Shown here: piece by piece, positions 46,428 to 58,864 of the stretch
Layout: each line of letters begins with the position of its first letter
How positions within the stretch are numbered: the first letter of the stretch is position 1
Assembly (NCBI GenBank): GCA_011317545.1
Contig: WUJK01000008.1
Coordinates: forward strand, 372,001 to 436,000
Source: Coniella vitis
Lineage: Eukaryota > Ascomycota > Sordariomycetes > Diaporthales > Schizoparmaceae
Length of the DNA: 64,000 bases
Direction: 5' to 3'
Notes under the pieces: model-generated
The model's database searches: none
What the model was told of the DNA's origin: nothing
Seen by the model: the letters and a program-made list of their open reading frames with translations, nothing else
Made by a program: the position numbers and the translations under genes

Positions 46428-47290
46428 TTGAGGAGATCAAGATGGGGGTTGAGAGCGTGATTATGGCGCTGGTGAGTGGCTTCTCTTGTCGATTGAGAGG
46501 TAGAAGATCGAACACAAAACGCGAACCCTACGGGCGAAGCGCTGGTTGCATTGGGAGCAGTGATCGTAGGGTGCGGATGAGGAAAATGGATCGAGCTGGG
46601 CGTGCGTTGAGCAGCGCTGTCGCAGGGGCAATGGGAGGATTCGGGTTTGCGTGGGGATCGATCGTGTGAAAAGGGTTGAAGCTGTTGAATGGCAGATCCT
46701 GATTGGCCGGTAGCTTTGCTTGTAGCGTTAAGCGGATGGTGCAAAGAAAAACATTCTGTTCCAACAGGCGAACGAAGGAGGTTGATGCGAACGAGTGCAG
46801 TAAATACTATGGACGCGCCACAAGCCCAGCAGCGTGCGCCACAGCCGGAAAAAAGGGTGGGGCAGAGCTTCCGCGAATGCCGTACCCGGGCAGGGCCGCC
46901 GGGCTACGGGCCAGCTCCGAGCTTCCTTGTTCCATCCAGCCAGTGTTGATACGGTACCTTCTTACTCGTTCTGCTCAACTTCACTTGGGCGCGCGCTTTC
47001 GCCTGCGGTCTTGAGTTCGTCTCGGCCGGACCCAACGCATAGCATCTCAAACACACCAACGAGCACCAAGCGTGGCTCAAAGAAGTGTCGATTGTGTACA
47101 ACCACGCCAGCAACTCGACCGCGTCGCGCATGGCGCAGTTGCTTGGCCGATTTGCACCTCCCGCCTGGGAAGGACTCTTTTCCTCCGTGCCATACCCTTG
47201 ATGATTCCGACCTCGACTCGAGTTCCCTGCCCGACATATCACGCAAGCATCTCGACAAGGCTTTCGCAAAACAAAGCTATCTAGTCCACC
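46428..47290. promoter_or_regulatory. Divergent promoter region (ZNF830-like / MED7)
   Basis: 863 bp between two start codons facing apart. Open frames on both strands here are short and lack motifs. Confidence 0.6.
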
Positions 47291-48125
47291 ATGGCAGAGC
47301 CGACTCAAACCTCGTCGACCTTCCCCAACCCGCCCGACTTTCTGTGGCGCCAGTTTACGCCTGACAAGACTGCGCGCTTCGAAGAGGCCAAGAAGACATG
47401 GGAGACTGCGCACCCTGAGGTTGCGTCGGCGCAGACAGCGTTGCGCATCCCAGACCTGCCGGATGACCTACAGCATCTGCAACCGCCGCCAGAGCCCGCC
47501 GATGGCACGTGGAAATCTCTAGGTGGCGTGTGGACCGTAAGTCTTGGGCGCCATGCCACTACTCTAAGCCTGGAATTTTGTGCCTGGTGCTGACATTCTA
47601 TTTCTCCTTGCTCTCTAGCTTCACGATGTCCTTCCCAACATTGAAGAATGGGGCATGCAGCGCCTCGAGCCCGCAAAAGCCAACGGCGCGCCCCCAGCAA
47701 CGCTCTCCGCCGATGATACGAACCGCGACCGCGCGCTCAACCTGAAGCGGCTTGCCAAATCGGTGCTGCTCAACTTTCTCGAGTTCGTGGGCGTCGCGAG
47801 CATAGACCCCGACGGCATCTCGGAAAAGACAGACGACATTGAAACGATACTCATCAACATGCACCACGGCATCAACGAGTACCGCCCGCACCAGGCACGC
47901 GAGAGCCTCATACAAACAATGCAGAACCGCCTCGACCAGATTCGCGCAGAGACAGCAGCCGTCAATGCGGTGACGGATAAGGGCAAGCGGGTGCTCGAGG
48001 GCCTGGGGAGCATCGGTGTGCCTACAGAGCAGGAGGGTGATGTGCTGGGCAAGGATGATGGGCATGATGTGTCGTTGATTGACGATGCTAATGATGTATG
48101 GGAGGATGCTGCATTATGGGCTTGA
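47291..48125 (+). CDS. MED7: Mediator complex subunit 7
   Basis: Two exons: 47291-47536 and 47619-48125, giving 250 aa; the donor is GTAAGT and the acceptor CTCTCTAG. The N-terminus has the MED7 proline-aromatic motif (TFPNPPDFLWRQFTPDKT). The C-terminal half has the conserved helices LKRLAKSVLLNFLEFVGVAS, then KTDDIETILINMHHGINEYR and PHQARESLIQTMQNRLDQI. MED7 pairs with MED21 and MED31 in the Mediator middle module, which links activators to RNA polymerase II. The length fits fungal orthologues. The kozak context CCACCATGGCA is excellent. Confidence 0.95.
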
Positions 48126-50625
48126 TGCACGCTCTCTCTTCTCCAGAGGACGGTTGAGATGTAGGACGGGTCTCGATTTTGAGCTTTGCGGTTGCCGGCG
48201 CTCAGGCGCTCAAAACATGGATTTCTGATATATACCCTGGGTGAATAGAATTGCATTTGGCTCTCCCTTTCCGTGCGATAGCAGAGCCCAAGGGTTGGCC
48301 TGGGATCTCATATTGCATCCGCTTCTCTACACATATTCATCATGCTGGGGGCTTTTTCCAGTTGTTCAAGTCACACCGAGGAAAGCCAGATCCTTTGAGT
48401 CTGTTACAATGCGTTGACCATGACTCTCGCCTTGGTGTTTCGAGTCTTGTGTGTTTTGGTTTTTTTTTTCAGGGAGAGAAAGAGAGAGAGAGAGAGAGAG
48501 AGATAAAGTATCTCAAGGCTGCGAGTAGCTCCCTTAATGCTATTGCCATGGAGTATGGGATGAGCCTTGACACTCGATTGACTTGCTCTCTTCGAACTGA
48601 AATCCTCGATAATACATAGATGGCATTGAAACTCACAGATTGTTCTTTTCAAAACGCATTAGAAGAGGCTAGACTGCTCTGCGAAACAAACATCACGCCA
48701 ATAGCAAAAACTTAAAACGTGATATCGCGCTCTTTCCGCAACGACATTGGCAAGACAAGGGAGCCCGACCTTGGCTCATCCTGGACCGACTCCGTTGTTT
48801 ACATAGTATTGTTTACGATTGCCAACACAACTTGATCTCCAACACTTTTCGCTGCCCACTTGCAAGGTGCACATTCGCCTTCCAGCTATGCAACCCTTTT
48901 TCAGGCTCATCAACCGGCATCAAATATTTGTGATTTGAATCAGCAGACGCTTCAAATCTCTCAGCCACGAACCCTGCGTCCATTCGATTCAGCAGTGCCA
49001 GACGGAGGACGAGATCATGGGGTCCATGCTGAAGGGTGGCCAGTCCAGCAATTGCCTACATAGTATATTCGAAGCCTTGGTGGACTGTTCCTGACCTTGT
49101 AAGTACAGCCCAGGAATCTTTCCCCCTCTACCACCGACCGATCGAGATACCAGCGCCGCGCGCGGGTGCGGTACAAGCACGCCAGAATCATGGGATGTTA
49201 AACGCGAGCTGGATGCTGGAAGAACATCCAGTATATTCCGTGACAGTCAGGCCGAGTAGATGCTGAGTATCATCCAGGCTAATGACGTGCTGATCTTCGT
49301 TATCCGAGCAGGCTGTGCTGACTGACCTACTGCGTATGTCGGCTTGCGACGCCTTGCTGACGGTTGACACCTCACTAAAGAGGGCCGCAGCCGCGTGGCG
49401 CGCCCAAGGCGTCTTGTTGAGAGAGAACCAGCGATCGAATACATTTCAAGTGCCGGCGCCGCAACCTTAACCCGTCTGTCAGCGGTTTGGTTTCGACTCT
49501 TGATCCTGCCGATTTGATGGACGCAGAGCATAGCTCTCAGCGAGACGCTTAGCTTGTGCTACCCAACATATTGCTATTTTCTCTCAGCAGAGAGTGGGCC
49601 GTGTTGGCTCGCCATGCCTGCTGCAGGAGCACTTCTCAAACCCCTTGCGCTTGGCTTCTCCCAGCCATAGTCCCCGCTTGTCGGTGAGGCTCGAAAGGGC
49701 AAAGGTAGAGATCAGAGATTGCCTGTCTGCGGCAGTTGGTTAGTTTTTGATCCTTCAAACGGCCTGATTGGTTGTCTCAGGGCGATGCGTCCCAGCTGAG
49801 GCTTTAACGTGGATTCTCGTGGATCGATGCGGGCCTGGAGGATGCGTTGCAGACAGGGTCCTTGGGGAACTCCTAAAATTGGGTTTTCACGAATTCCACT
49901 CTAATCCAATCCATAGTCAGACAACTCACAGCGCTGCAGTTGGCTTCTGCTAACATGTATTACCGCGCGATTGGCTGCCAACACACACAGCTCTGTGGAA
50001 CTTTTCAGCGTGGTGCCTGTTTTAACGCTGGAAAAAGGGAAAAAAGGACCACCAACAAAATCCACAAAGGAAGACTTGCATCCGTTCTCGGTGTGAGTGG
50101 TACTCTTTCTCATAGCCAGCTGTGCTGTGGATGCATCGAGACCCCTCTTGTGGGTGACCGCCACTTGTCATACTGCCTTTCCATACTATGAATCCTTCCC
50201 GGCGGCTCAGCAGAAGCAAGCCCGCATCCGCGAACGACATGGCTTTTTCAGCTCCGATGAACAGCCTTGTCGCGCTTTGAGAGTTAGTGTCAAGGGTGCA
50301 GGTTACCCCCTTTCATTCTTTATAATTCCCAGAGTCTCCGTCACTGGTGAGCCTTCTGTGTCGTCTTCATATGCCTCAGACATTAATTGGATGTTGATGA
50401 GTGTGCTGAGCGTGAGACGGAGATCAGCGTGGCCACTTAGCAAGGACGGCGTTGAATCCCGCCAGCCATCTTAGCATCTCTTATTTCTTACTACCAGGGC
50501 GCATATCGTGCTCCGCAAGACCTTTTTGAGCCGATCTTTGTCGACTTTGCGTTATCATATCGCTACCGCCACTCGATTCCCAGCCAAACCAACCTGCTCA
50601 GCGTACTGGGCACTCTTGAGCAAAC
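48126..50625. other. Intergenic region, no supported gene
   Basis: 2.5 kb between MED7 and the modin-like gene. A GA microsatellite lies at about 48477-48503 and octamer copies lie at 48801 and 49058. Open frames up to 125 aa lack recognisable features. Confidence 0.55.
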
Positions 50626-52793
50626 ATGTTGGGTATCTCGGATGAAGTGGCCGTCGTGGCCCTGATTGTCTCGGTTATTGCTCTTATTGGAGCAATTCTG
50701 CAGCTGCTCCAGCAATACTTCTCTTCTGCCGAAGGCTACAAGAACTGTGGCCAGCAGGTTATGGGCGACTGGTCCTTGATGCGCAAGCGGCACTTTCGCT
50801 GGACGGAACTACGCTTTGAGACGCAGTTTGAAGTTCCCGTTATATTTGTCTGCCCGCCCAGCAACACGAGAGGGCCCCTGGGACCACGAAGTGCAAAGAC
50901 ACCCCTTTGGCACGTGGACGGTACGACCGACAGCGAGAAAAAGACCATGACGCCCCGGGTCAGCAAGGAGAACGAGGACAAGGGCAAACTCAAGGACTCG
51001 CGCAAGCTGAACCAGGATGTCCACACGGCCGACAATGAGCGTGCCAACTGGTACATTCTGCTTCAAGCCCTCCACGAAATGGAGAGAGCCAGTCACTTGT
51101 GGCAAAAGGAGCGACTTGACTCGGAATGCAACACAACAGGCCCAAAGAGCATCGGCGAGCTACCCAGCGATATAGCACCGTTCGAGAAGCACAGTGTCGT
51201 CGCAGCTTTGCAGCCCAAGAGAAAGAGCTGGGATGTCATGCCAGGGGAGGTCAAGAAGCCGTACGCCACCACTACTATCTGCCACATTGTCGAAATGGCC
51301 GCCATGCTGGGCCTGCATTGGCGCGAGTTTGATCGATCCGAGAACCGCTACCACGCAGAGGGCAATGGCTACATGCTTACGGGCCGCGAAGTGGACGATC
51401 TGGGCATCATGTTTTCCTTCAAGGTGTACGCAAAGAACGACTTTCGGCAACGCCGCATCATCCCAAACGAAGAGATTAAGCGACTGGCGTTTGGTGATGT
51501 GTCGACTATATATCGTCTTACCGCGACCGAAGAAAAGGAAAAGGGATCCTTTGACAACGAGGACCCCAAGTCGGTTGAGGTGCTCCAGTTTGGTAGTATC
51601 AACGAGCTGGGAGAGTCGCTTACCCACTACGGTTGTAACTCCAAGACTATCAATCTGTTCAAGGATGACAAGAAGAAGCACGGCCATCTGTTTCCCGGTA
51701 AGTTTCACCTTGTTTCCTTGCTCCTTGCTCCTTTATCCTTTTTGCTAGCCTCCCTTGAATCGAGTCTCGATAGTACGACTTTTGATGCAAACGACGGCAT
51801 GGCTAACATTGGTTTTCAGTTGCCTTTGAGGTTGTTGGCATGGTTGCCAAGTCTGTGTATATCCCCGACACTTACTTTCGCTTCATCCCCAACCCCACCA
51901 CCTTTTCGTGGAACCGCAAGAACTTTTCGTTACGCAAGCTTCTTTTGCAGTACCACAAGGCCCTTAGGTCCAGCACAGATATTGAAAAGACGGAACAGAT
52001 TTGTCAACTTGTCGTCCTGGGCAAGGGTCTTCGAAAGCACCTGGACAAGTGGGAAAACGAAGATGAATTCAGCATGGGTCTGCTGAGCACCTTGCACGAG
52101 TCTATCCAAGCTTGCGACAGCTACCTGGCACCGGCCAACGACAAGGAACAAAAGAGCTCCATGTTCAAGAATGTCAAGTTGGTCATTCGCGAGCACGTGC
52201 AAAAGGTTATGAAAATACTCAACGTCAGCAGCACCAGCAGCGATGCGGACCACGGCGATGACCGGACCCTTGACTCCAATGACCGCTCACAAGAAAAGGA
52301 GGCGGCGGCGCTGGACGAGCTGAACTCTGCAGCACCAGAGGCGCGTAATGCCAAGCTGATTGAGATTTACTTCAAGACGGTGCTGCCGGATGTGGTGAAG
52401 AACTGCTACGAGTCCCTGACGGACGATTCGTATATTCCGTCGATGCAATCTCGCGACAATCTGACAAACATGTTGGGTGCCGGTGCCAAGGTCGAGGCGC
52501 GTGAAGAAGACGAGGACGACCAGGAGGGCCCCGAGACACCAGGGCTCGAGATGAGTTCGCGAGCGGTGACGCCGTCGAACGATGTCGATAGGCAGGCAGA
52601 GGATGAGAAGAAGGCGGCACAGGGTAACAAGTCGCTGCAGCGGCACGCGCGCGAGAACGAGTTTGCCGATATCTGGTGCACGCTCACGTTCCGGATGCTT
52701 TGCTGGCTGTTGTTGCACGATTTTCACAAGAAGGATGTGCAACTTAGCAAGAGCGAGTTGTATGGAAGTCGGTTGCCTGTGTATATTTCGTAG
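50626..52793 (+). CDS. Fungal membrane-anchored protein of the type often labelled modin
   Basis: Two exons: 50626-51697 and 51820-52793, giving 681 aa; donor GTAAGT, acceptor TTTTCAG. An N-terminal helix (VVALIVSVIALIGAILQLLQQYF, about 10-32) is the only membrane segment. It is followed by a conserved block EGYKNCGQQVMGDWSLMRKRHFRW, then ETQFEVPVIFVCPP. The middle holds ICHIVEMAAMLGLHWREFDRSE-type helices and YMLTGREVDDLGIMFSFKV. The C-terminal part has acidic, probably disordered inserts and ends with a conserved segment around FADIWCTLTFRMLCWLLLHDFH. I recall similar proteins of about 650-800 aa in Sordariomycetes annotated as modin, a name without a defined biochemical activity. Location in a membrane is predicted; function unknown. 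Confidence 0.8.
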
Positions 52794-54644
52794 GCTGGCT
52801 GGGTGGGGATCGCGCCACAGTGTGTGGTGAGGATGGATTGTTGTGTGGGAGTGGTAATATTGATAAAGAACGTTGGGCGACGAGGAGGAAGCATTTTGTT
52901 GGTGTTGTTGCGTAGGGGCGGCAGGTTGGATGTCTGTTTTGATGGCGGTTTTTTTATTTTTATTTTTATATGATATCCCTCCAACATGCCTAGATATGAA
53001 CTCATAATTGCAGACATACTATCCATTACTAGTATCCATGTCACTTTGGTGTGGAAATATCAATGTTGTTCTCGCCTTCACCACCACGGCAGGCCACGTC
53101 GGCAAGACTACTTCAGCTACATACATAGATGCTGTTGTCGGGCACCACTGACATCATGACATGACGAGATCTTTCTTCAACCATGTGTAGAGAAACAGAT
53201 CTTTGGGTAAGGGATTCATTTCATTTGAAAGCATGACGCAAGAGCAAAAGATGGTAGCCGTACGTGTGGTGTGGTGTGGTGTGGTGTGATGTGATGTGAC
53301 GGGCAGCAAAACAGCCCTCCCGTGACATGAAGGCTTCTTTTTGGGGCCGTCGTCAGTACTCCCTAGGTATGTAAAAAGGGCTGGGTCACCCAGCACGAGC
53401 AGCATTGGCGTGGCGCGAATCACCCATCCACCAAAGCCTGGTGTGGGAAAGGTGCTGGGGCTAATCAGAGGGAGAAGAAGGAAGATTGGGAATACGGGCT
53501 GTTTGTGAAGCAATCAACGGTTGGAGAGTGTGGAGTACGTCGTGATGGATGAGGAGTAAGCTGGGCTGCTGGGCTGGGCTTGGGCTGGACGGGTGGGCTG
53601 GGCTTGTATGCAAGATGAGTTGGCGGGTAATGATTCCCCAGCCCTGCCAGCTTCAACAGGGGGGGGGTTGTCTGCCTGCCAGGGCCTGCTAGTGGTAGAG
53701 TGGTAGCGCTATGTACAAAGTACAGGGCCAATCAACCAAAACCTCACGAGAGCCAATTCAGCGGCTACAAGAACCGCCATTGGTCCGCAGGCCCGTCACT
53801 TTTTGGCCCCAGCGGCCCCACTTGGTTGGTTGTCGGGATCAAGGGCGGAGGCCGTGTGGGGACCGGCGATCGATCAGCGGCTACATTGGCGCTTCCAGGT
53901 GGTTGGTTTGTTGTGTTTTCCTGCACCATAGTATGAATGCTCCATTCGGCATCGCGAAGGGAGCCCGGATATCGGGTAAGTACGCATTGGTGTTTGTAGA
54001 TTATATGTAAAGTACTTCTACCTGGATAGGATAACTTTTGCGTTTTGTCTGGGCTTTCTCCTCTGGAATATATTGTGCAACGTCGTCGTCGTCTTCTTGC
54101 AAGAGTCTAGATTTCCCAGCGTCACAAGCCTTGGAGAACCTCTCGGGGCACGGCCGAGCGAGTCTTTTGTTCTACATACTGTACTTGCATTGATTGCTTT
54201 GCGAGCCAAGCAAGCCAGTCTGCCAATCAAACGGGCGCTGACCGCCTCTTTTTCGTGATTTGGGGCAGTACAATACTGACGGTCTAGCCTAGAGTACTTA
54301 CTGTACATAGTACTTTGTTGCAGTGGCTCCAGGTGCATTTGCCTCCGGAACCAGGGATCCCCAGGCCTAGAGCTGGGAAAGATCAGGGCGGCCCGAGGAG
54401 GGTTGAGCCTAGAACTCCAGGGCCTCTTCAGCACTCACACACCAAGAACAACCCATCGACGACCAAACCATTGCCAAACCCAGGCTTCTCTTTTCTCCCT
54501 TTCCTCGGTCGCCACCCACCTCCCTTCTATTTCTCTTTGTCTTTTTGTTTGATTCTTGCTCAAAGCACACCACACTCTGCGGCTGGCTCGCAGACTCTGC
54601 TTTTCGTTCTTCCAAACCGTGTCTTGGTGCCGCTTCAATCCAAC
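52794..54644. other. Intergenic region and leader
   Basis: Holds GTGTG-type repeats (about 53261-53290), TGGGC(T/C)GGGCT repeats near 53560-53610 and an octamer at 54305-54312. C/T-rich from about 54430, the probable leader of the next gene. No supported gene. Confidence 0.55.
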
Positions 54645-56825
54645 ATGCAGCTCAACGAGACGGTTACCATCATCAACAGGTCGGGCAAGATCATTGGCAA
54701 TGTAAGTTGCGGCGTTTTCCCCTTGTTGCCAACCAGAAGCACACGTCCACTGCCTTTCTTGCGCCCTTGACCTGGAGTCCTCCCACTTCTGCACCTTCAT
54801 GCTGTGCGACCCCGCCTTGCAGACGCCCACATGCGCTGACACTGCTCGCTGCAGGGCAAGCACATAGTCAACATCTTCAAAGAGGCCAAAGCCGCCTACC
54901 GCGACAAAAAGGCCGCTATCAAGGCCGACCGCGCTGCTGCTGCTGCTGCTGCTGCTGCCAATGAGCTCCGTCCAGGCATCCGCAAAGCCCACACCTTTGA
55001 CGTGCGCTCACGCGGGCCCAGCGCCTACGACTACGCCCCGGAGGCTTTGTACGACCACTACGCCGACGACCAGGTCTACGAGGATGTGTCGGGGGCCCGC
55101 CGCATTTCCCATCACCACCAGGACGACTTTGTTGATCAGCACGACGATGATTACTACCTCGAGCGAGAGTACGACCACGGACGGCCCTCTGTCGTCGACG
55201 ACGCGCGGTCCCAGGCCACCTCCAGGCGCAGCCACACCACCCACCGATCCAAACGCTCGCACGTCTCTTCAGCCAGCAAACACTCCAGCGCCTCGTCGCG
55301 CTCCGCCCTGACAGAAAGCAACCTGCGCACTCTGACCCGAGTGTCAGCTGTGAAACCGTCCACGGCCCCCAGCGCGTACCGCTCGCCATACCCGGATTCG
55401 GCGCCCCGAGACATGGTCCTAAGCCGGCCAACCCTCGTTCACTCGGCCACAGCACCCCTTCTGAGCGGCGCCAATGGAACCGGAAGTGAGCGCCTCAGCA
55501 GCGCCCTCTCCGATCTCACCATCCGTCCTCCAGCGCCGGTGCCCGCGTCCGCACCTCCGTCCGCTTTTGCATTGTCTGCACCAACGACACCGTCATCCAA
55601 AAAGAACAAGGAAATCGACATGAACCTCGCCTACGGCGAAATGCCACCCGATCTCGCCTCCCGCACAGATCTCGGCCCCGCCACCCCCGCCGAAGAGGCC
55701 GCCTTTGCGCACGCCGACGAAGTCCGCCGCGAAGAGCAAGCCCGCAAGCTCATGGCGCGCATCGACGCCTTGCTCGACGAAGCAGAATGTGTCCAGCACA
55801 CGGCTGCTGCGACCATTGACCACCTGCAGCGCCAACCAGAGGCGGCCGCCGCCGTCGCTCTCATGCTCGCCGAGCTGAGCACCCTGCTCAAAGCCATGAG
55901 TCCCGGGTTCCTATCTGTCGTCAAGGGCGGCTTTCCCGCGGTCTTTGCGCTGTTGGCTAGTCCGCAGTTCTTGATTGGTGTGGGAGTTGCGGTCGGCGTG
56001 ACGGTCATCTTCTTTGGCGGGTGGAAGATTGTCAAGCGAGTGCAAGCCGCCCAGGCACTTGTTGCGGAAAAGGAGGCAAGTCGGATGGCGTTTGCAGCGG
56101 GCCCGCCGCTGCCGCAGCAAGCACCTTCGCAGTACTACCACCAGCAGCAACCGGTCGACGCCCAGCGCTCGTCTGCCTTCCGCGGCGGCGAAGGGTACGC
56201 CCCTTCCGGTTCTGGCAGCTATGACGATGCGCTCGTGCTAGAGGAAGAACTGAGTACCATTGAAACATGGCGAAGAGGAATCACTCCCTACGGCGACGAT
56301 GGCGACGATCTGTTCGATGACCATGACCAAGAGAGTGTCGACCTTGAACTCATTACACCGCACGCTGCGCAGTCTGTCCGCGGCGGAGACGCCATGTCGA
56401 TCCGGACAACGCGGACGCATAAATCGCATAAATCGCACAAAAGCCATGCAAGTCATCGGAGTCATCGGAGCAGCAGCGGCAACGACAATGGTGAAGATGC
56501 ACGCAGCATAGCGCCTACAGAGCGCAGTCGACGGACGACGAGGTCCAAGGCTTCCACATCTGTGTCAGCGGCCACGGGCAAGACGCATGCGCGGTCCTCC
56601 CACCTCAGAGCGATTGAGGACGGGAGTAGGGATGCGGAGAATACACTGGATGCTGTGCTGCGGTCGAGCAGCGGTAGTAGTGTCAGTGGCGGTGCGAGTC
56701 CGAGGGAGAGTATGCTGAGCGGTGTTTCTGCGTCGTCCTCCAACAGCAAGAAGCCGACGATGCTCAAGGCCTTGTTCAAGAAGAAGAAGGAGAGAGAGGA
56801 GCAGGCTGTTTCGGTCATGGTTTGA
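54645..56825 (+). CDS. Fungus-specific membrane protein with conserved N-terminal motif, unknown function
   Basis: Two exons: 54645-54701 and 54855-56825, giving 675 aa; donor GTAAGT, acceptor CTGCAG. The joined N-terminus reads MQLNETVTIINRSGKIIGN, then GKHIVNIFKEAKAAYRDKK. I recall this block as conserved in many otherwise dissimilar ascomycete proteins, with no assigned function. It is followed by a poly-Ala tract (about 46-54, from a GCT microsatellite), a long disordered Ser/His/Asp region, then helical segments (EEQARKLMARIDALLDEAE). One or two hydrophobic stretches lie at about 378-409 (GGFPAVFALLA and FLIGVGVAVGVTVIFFGGW), a likely membrane anchor or hairpin. The tail has SHK/SHR repeats near 540 and a Lys-rich end. 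It probably tethers to an internal membrane; the rest is unknown. Confidence 0.8.
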
Positions 56826-57187
56826 ATGCCTTGGTGGGAGGTGCGAGGGGTGTGTACGGGGTGTGTACGGGGTGTGTGATGGTGGATTGTGACGATTTGT
56901 TATGATGTGATGTGATGAAGGCGTGGAGTGCAACTTGTTTCCTTGATCTCTGAAGGTTTTATCGTTGATTCTCCTTTTATCTTTCCATTTCATTTCCATT
57001 CTTGGGATTTGGGCGTTCATGGATTGGATAGGGCATTGGGTCGGTTCATTGGCCAACATTTACGAGGATATGAAGTTTTAGATGATATGAATACACAATA
57101 TCACGTATACATTCATTGACTTTGATCACAGACTTAATGCAAATATGGGAGTTGAAATGAACCTGACAACAATATGATGATAGGCTC
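56826..57187. other. Short convergent intergenic region
   Basis: Shared 3' flanks of two convergent genes. A tandem GGGGTGTGTAC duplication is visible near 56850-56875. Nothing else supported. Confidence 0.5.
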
Positions 57188-57933
57188 TCACATCTCCTCC
57201 CTCTTCACCTTCTTTGACTGCACCGTCAGATCATTAATATTGTCAAAAATCTCGCACCCATCATCATCCTCACAAACACTCGACCGACCCAAATTCTTGG
57301 TCACCGGGCCCGTCGGGCCGGATGTAAACAAACACTCGCCAAACAAGCAATACTGCCCGTCGACCCCGTCGGCATACTGCTCGTCGCCCCAGTAGCCCGT
57401 CCACGCCAGCCACGACGCCGAGGAGGATTCTCCCGCCTCTTCGGTGCTGCCGGTGCCGTTGCCGTTTGCGACGAGGAATGTCGAGGTGGTCGTGTTGTAC
57501 CAGTAGCCGCGGTAGTTTTGGGTAATGTCCCCTTTTTTTGGGAGGGATTTGTTAGATTGGTTGAGCAGGCTTGTTTTTGAGCCCACGCCAACAAACAAAT
57601 AAAGAATCAAAGGTATAAAAAAAGGAAAAAAGGAAAAGTCAAAGAAGAAAAAAAAGAAAGAGGAACCTACAAGCATAACCCGCATCCGTAACATCCGTCA
57701 CAATCCCCAGCGCAATCGTATACTCTTGCGAACCCGCCGTGGCATAATTCGCATGGCTCCCGTTCGCAACGTAGGTGATGGGCCGGTGGGCGTCTTGGGC
57801 GGAGAAGTCCATCACGTCCCAGTAGTAGGCGGACCCGGCAGAGTGCTCGGAGAGGTAGATGGCGTAGGGCTCGCCGTTGACGAAGCGGATCTTGTGTGGC
57901 GCGACGGAGGGGAGGGGGTGTTGTTATTAGCCA

Positions 57934-57964
<31 letters not shown>

Positions 57965-58864
57965 CCTCTTTTGCTTCTTCTTCTCTCTCTCTCTACCTCT
58001 CTTTTTCTCTTTTCTTTTCTTCGAACGGTAGCAAAGGCTCCCTCTGTTCCCATTTCTGGGGTCTTGGATATTCGAAAGATGAATATGCAAACATAACGCC
58101 AGAACTCGATACGGTCCGTTGGCCCAATGGCGAGGCAGTTTGACTATAAACTGAGAGGAAAATGGAGCTGACTCCATTCCTCGCCCCCCCCCCCCGGCCT
58201 TTCAACCAAAGAAGAAACCAACAAAAAGAGACAAACTCACCATGGAATGTTCCCAGTCCCCCACATGGAGGTCGAATTCGATCCCAAGTACACTAGATAT
58301 CACCTCGTCAGCACAGATCATCAGCATGACAAATCATTCTAGTACTCTTCACCCAACCCGCCGGGAAAAGAATAAGAAAAGGGCAACGCACGGCCTCCCC
58401 CAATTATAACTATAGAAATAGAAATAAAACACGTCCACCACACTCGCATTCTTCTCCGCCGCAATGATCAACCCCGGCGCAGCACTATACCCACTGCCAT
58501 CCGCCGCCGGCGTGCCATAGTCGGACACCAACCACGCCGGCTGGTCGACAATGTTCTCCGCCGACGTCAGATACACATCGCTCGCGTACGTGTCCAGCGT
58601 GTCCACCGTCGCGGACCCCACGGCGCCAAGGGCGGCGCCAGCCACCTCGGGGATCGTGTTGTTGAGGTGCACTGTGATGTCGGAGGGGAAGGTGCCTTCG
58701 CCGCTGTAGAGATACGACCACGGAGCGTAGGTTATGGCGTACGCGGGGAGGGGAGTGGCCGTGGCGGCGGCGGCGGCGGCGGTGAGGCTTGCAAAGAGGA
58801 GGGAGACGACGGCCACGCGTGTTGGAAGCGCGCGAAAGGATCTTGTTCTTGCCATGGCTACCAT
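57188..58864 (-). CDS. Secreted Vps62-family protein
   Basis: Four exons: 58864-58392, 58292-58241, 57890-57671 and 57531-57188, giving 362 aa. Donors GTGCGT, GTGAGT and GTAGGT all keep phase. A signal peptide is clear (VAVVSLLFASLTAAAAAATA, cleavage near residue 35-38). Family blocks follow: ASDVYLTSAEN, VFYFYFYSYNWGRP, VLGIEFDLHVGDWEHSM, IRFVNGEPYAIYLSEHS, PITYVANGSHANYATAG and YAWDITQNYRGYWY. These are characteristic of the Vps62 domain, first named from yeast vacuolar protein sorting screens; the biochemical role is not established. Asn-linked glycosylation sites (NNT, NAS, NGS) are present. Intron 2 (350 bp) carries a 28-base T run at 57937-57964 and a 12-base C run at 58184-58195 (plus strand). 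Met1 and Met4 are both plausible starts. Confidence 0.9.

Noticed and set aside
53688..53745. tRNA-like D arm (TGGTAGAGTGGTAGC)
   Set aside because: No anticodon stem, T arm or matching acceptor strand follows.
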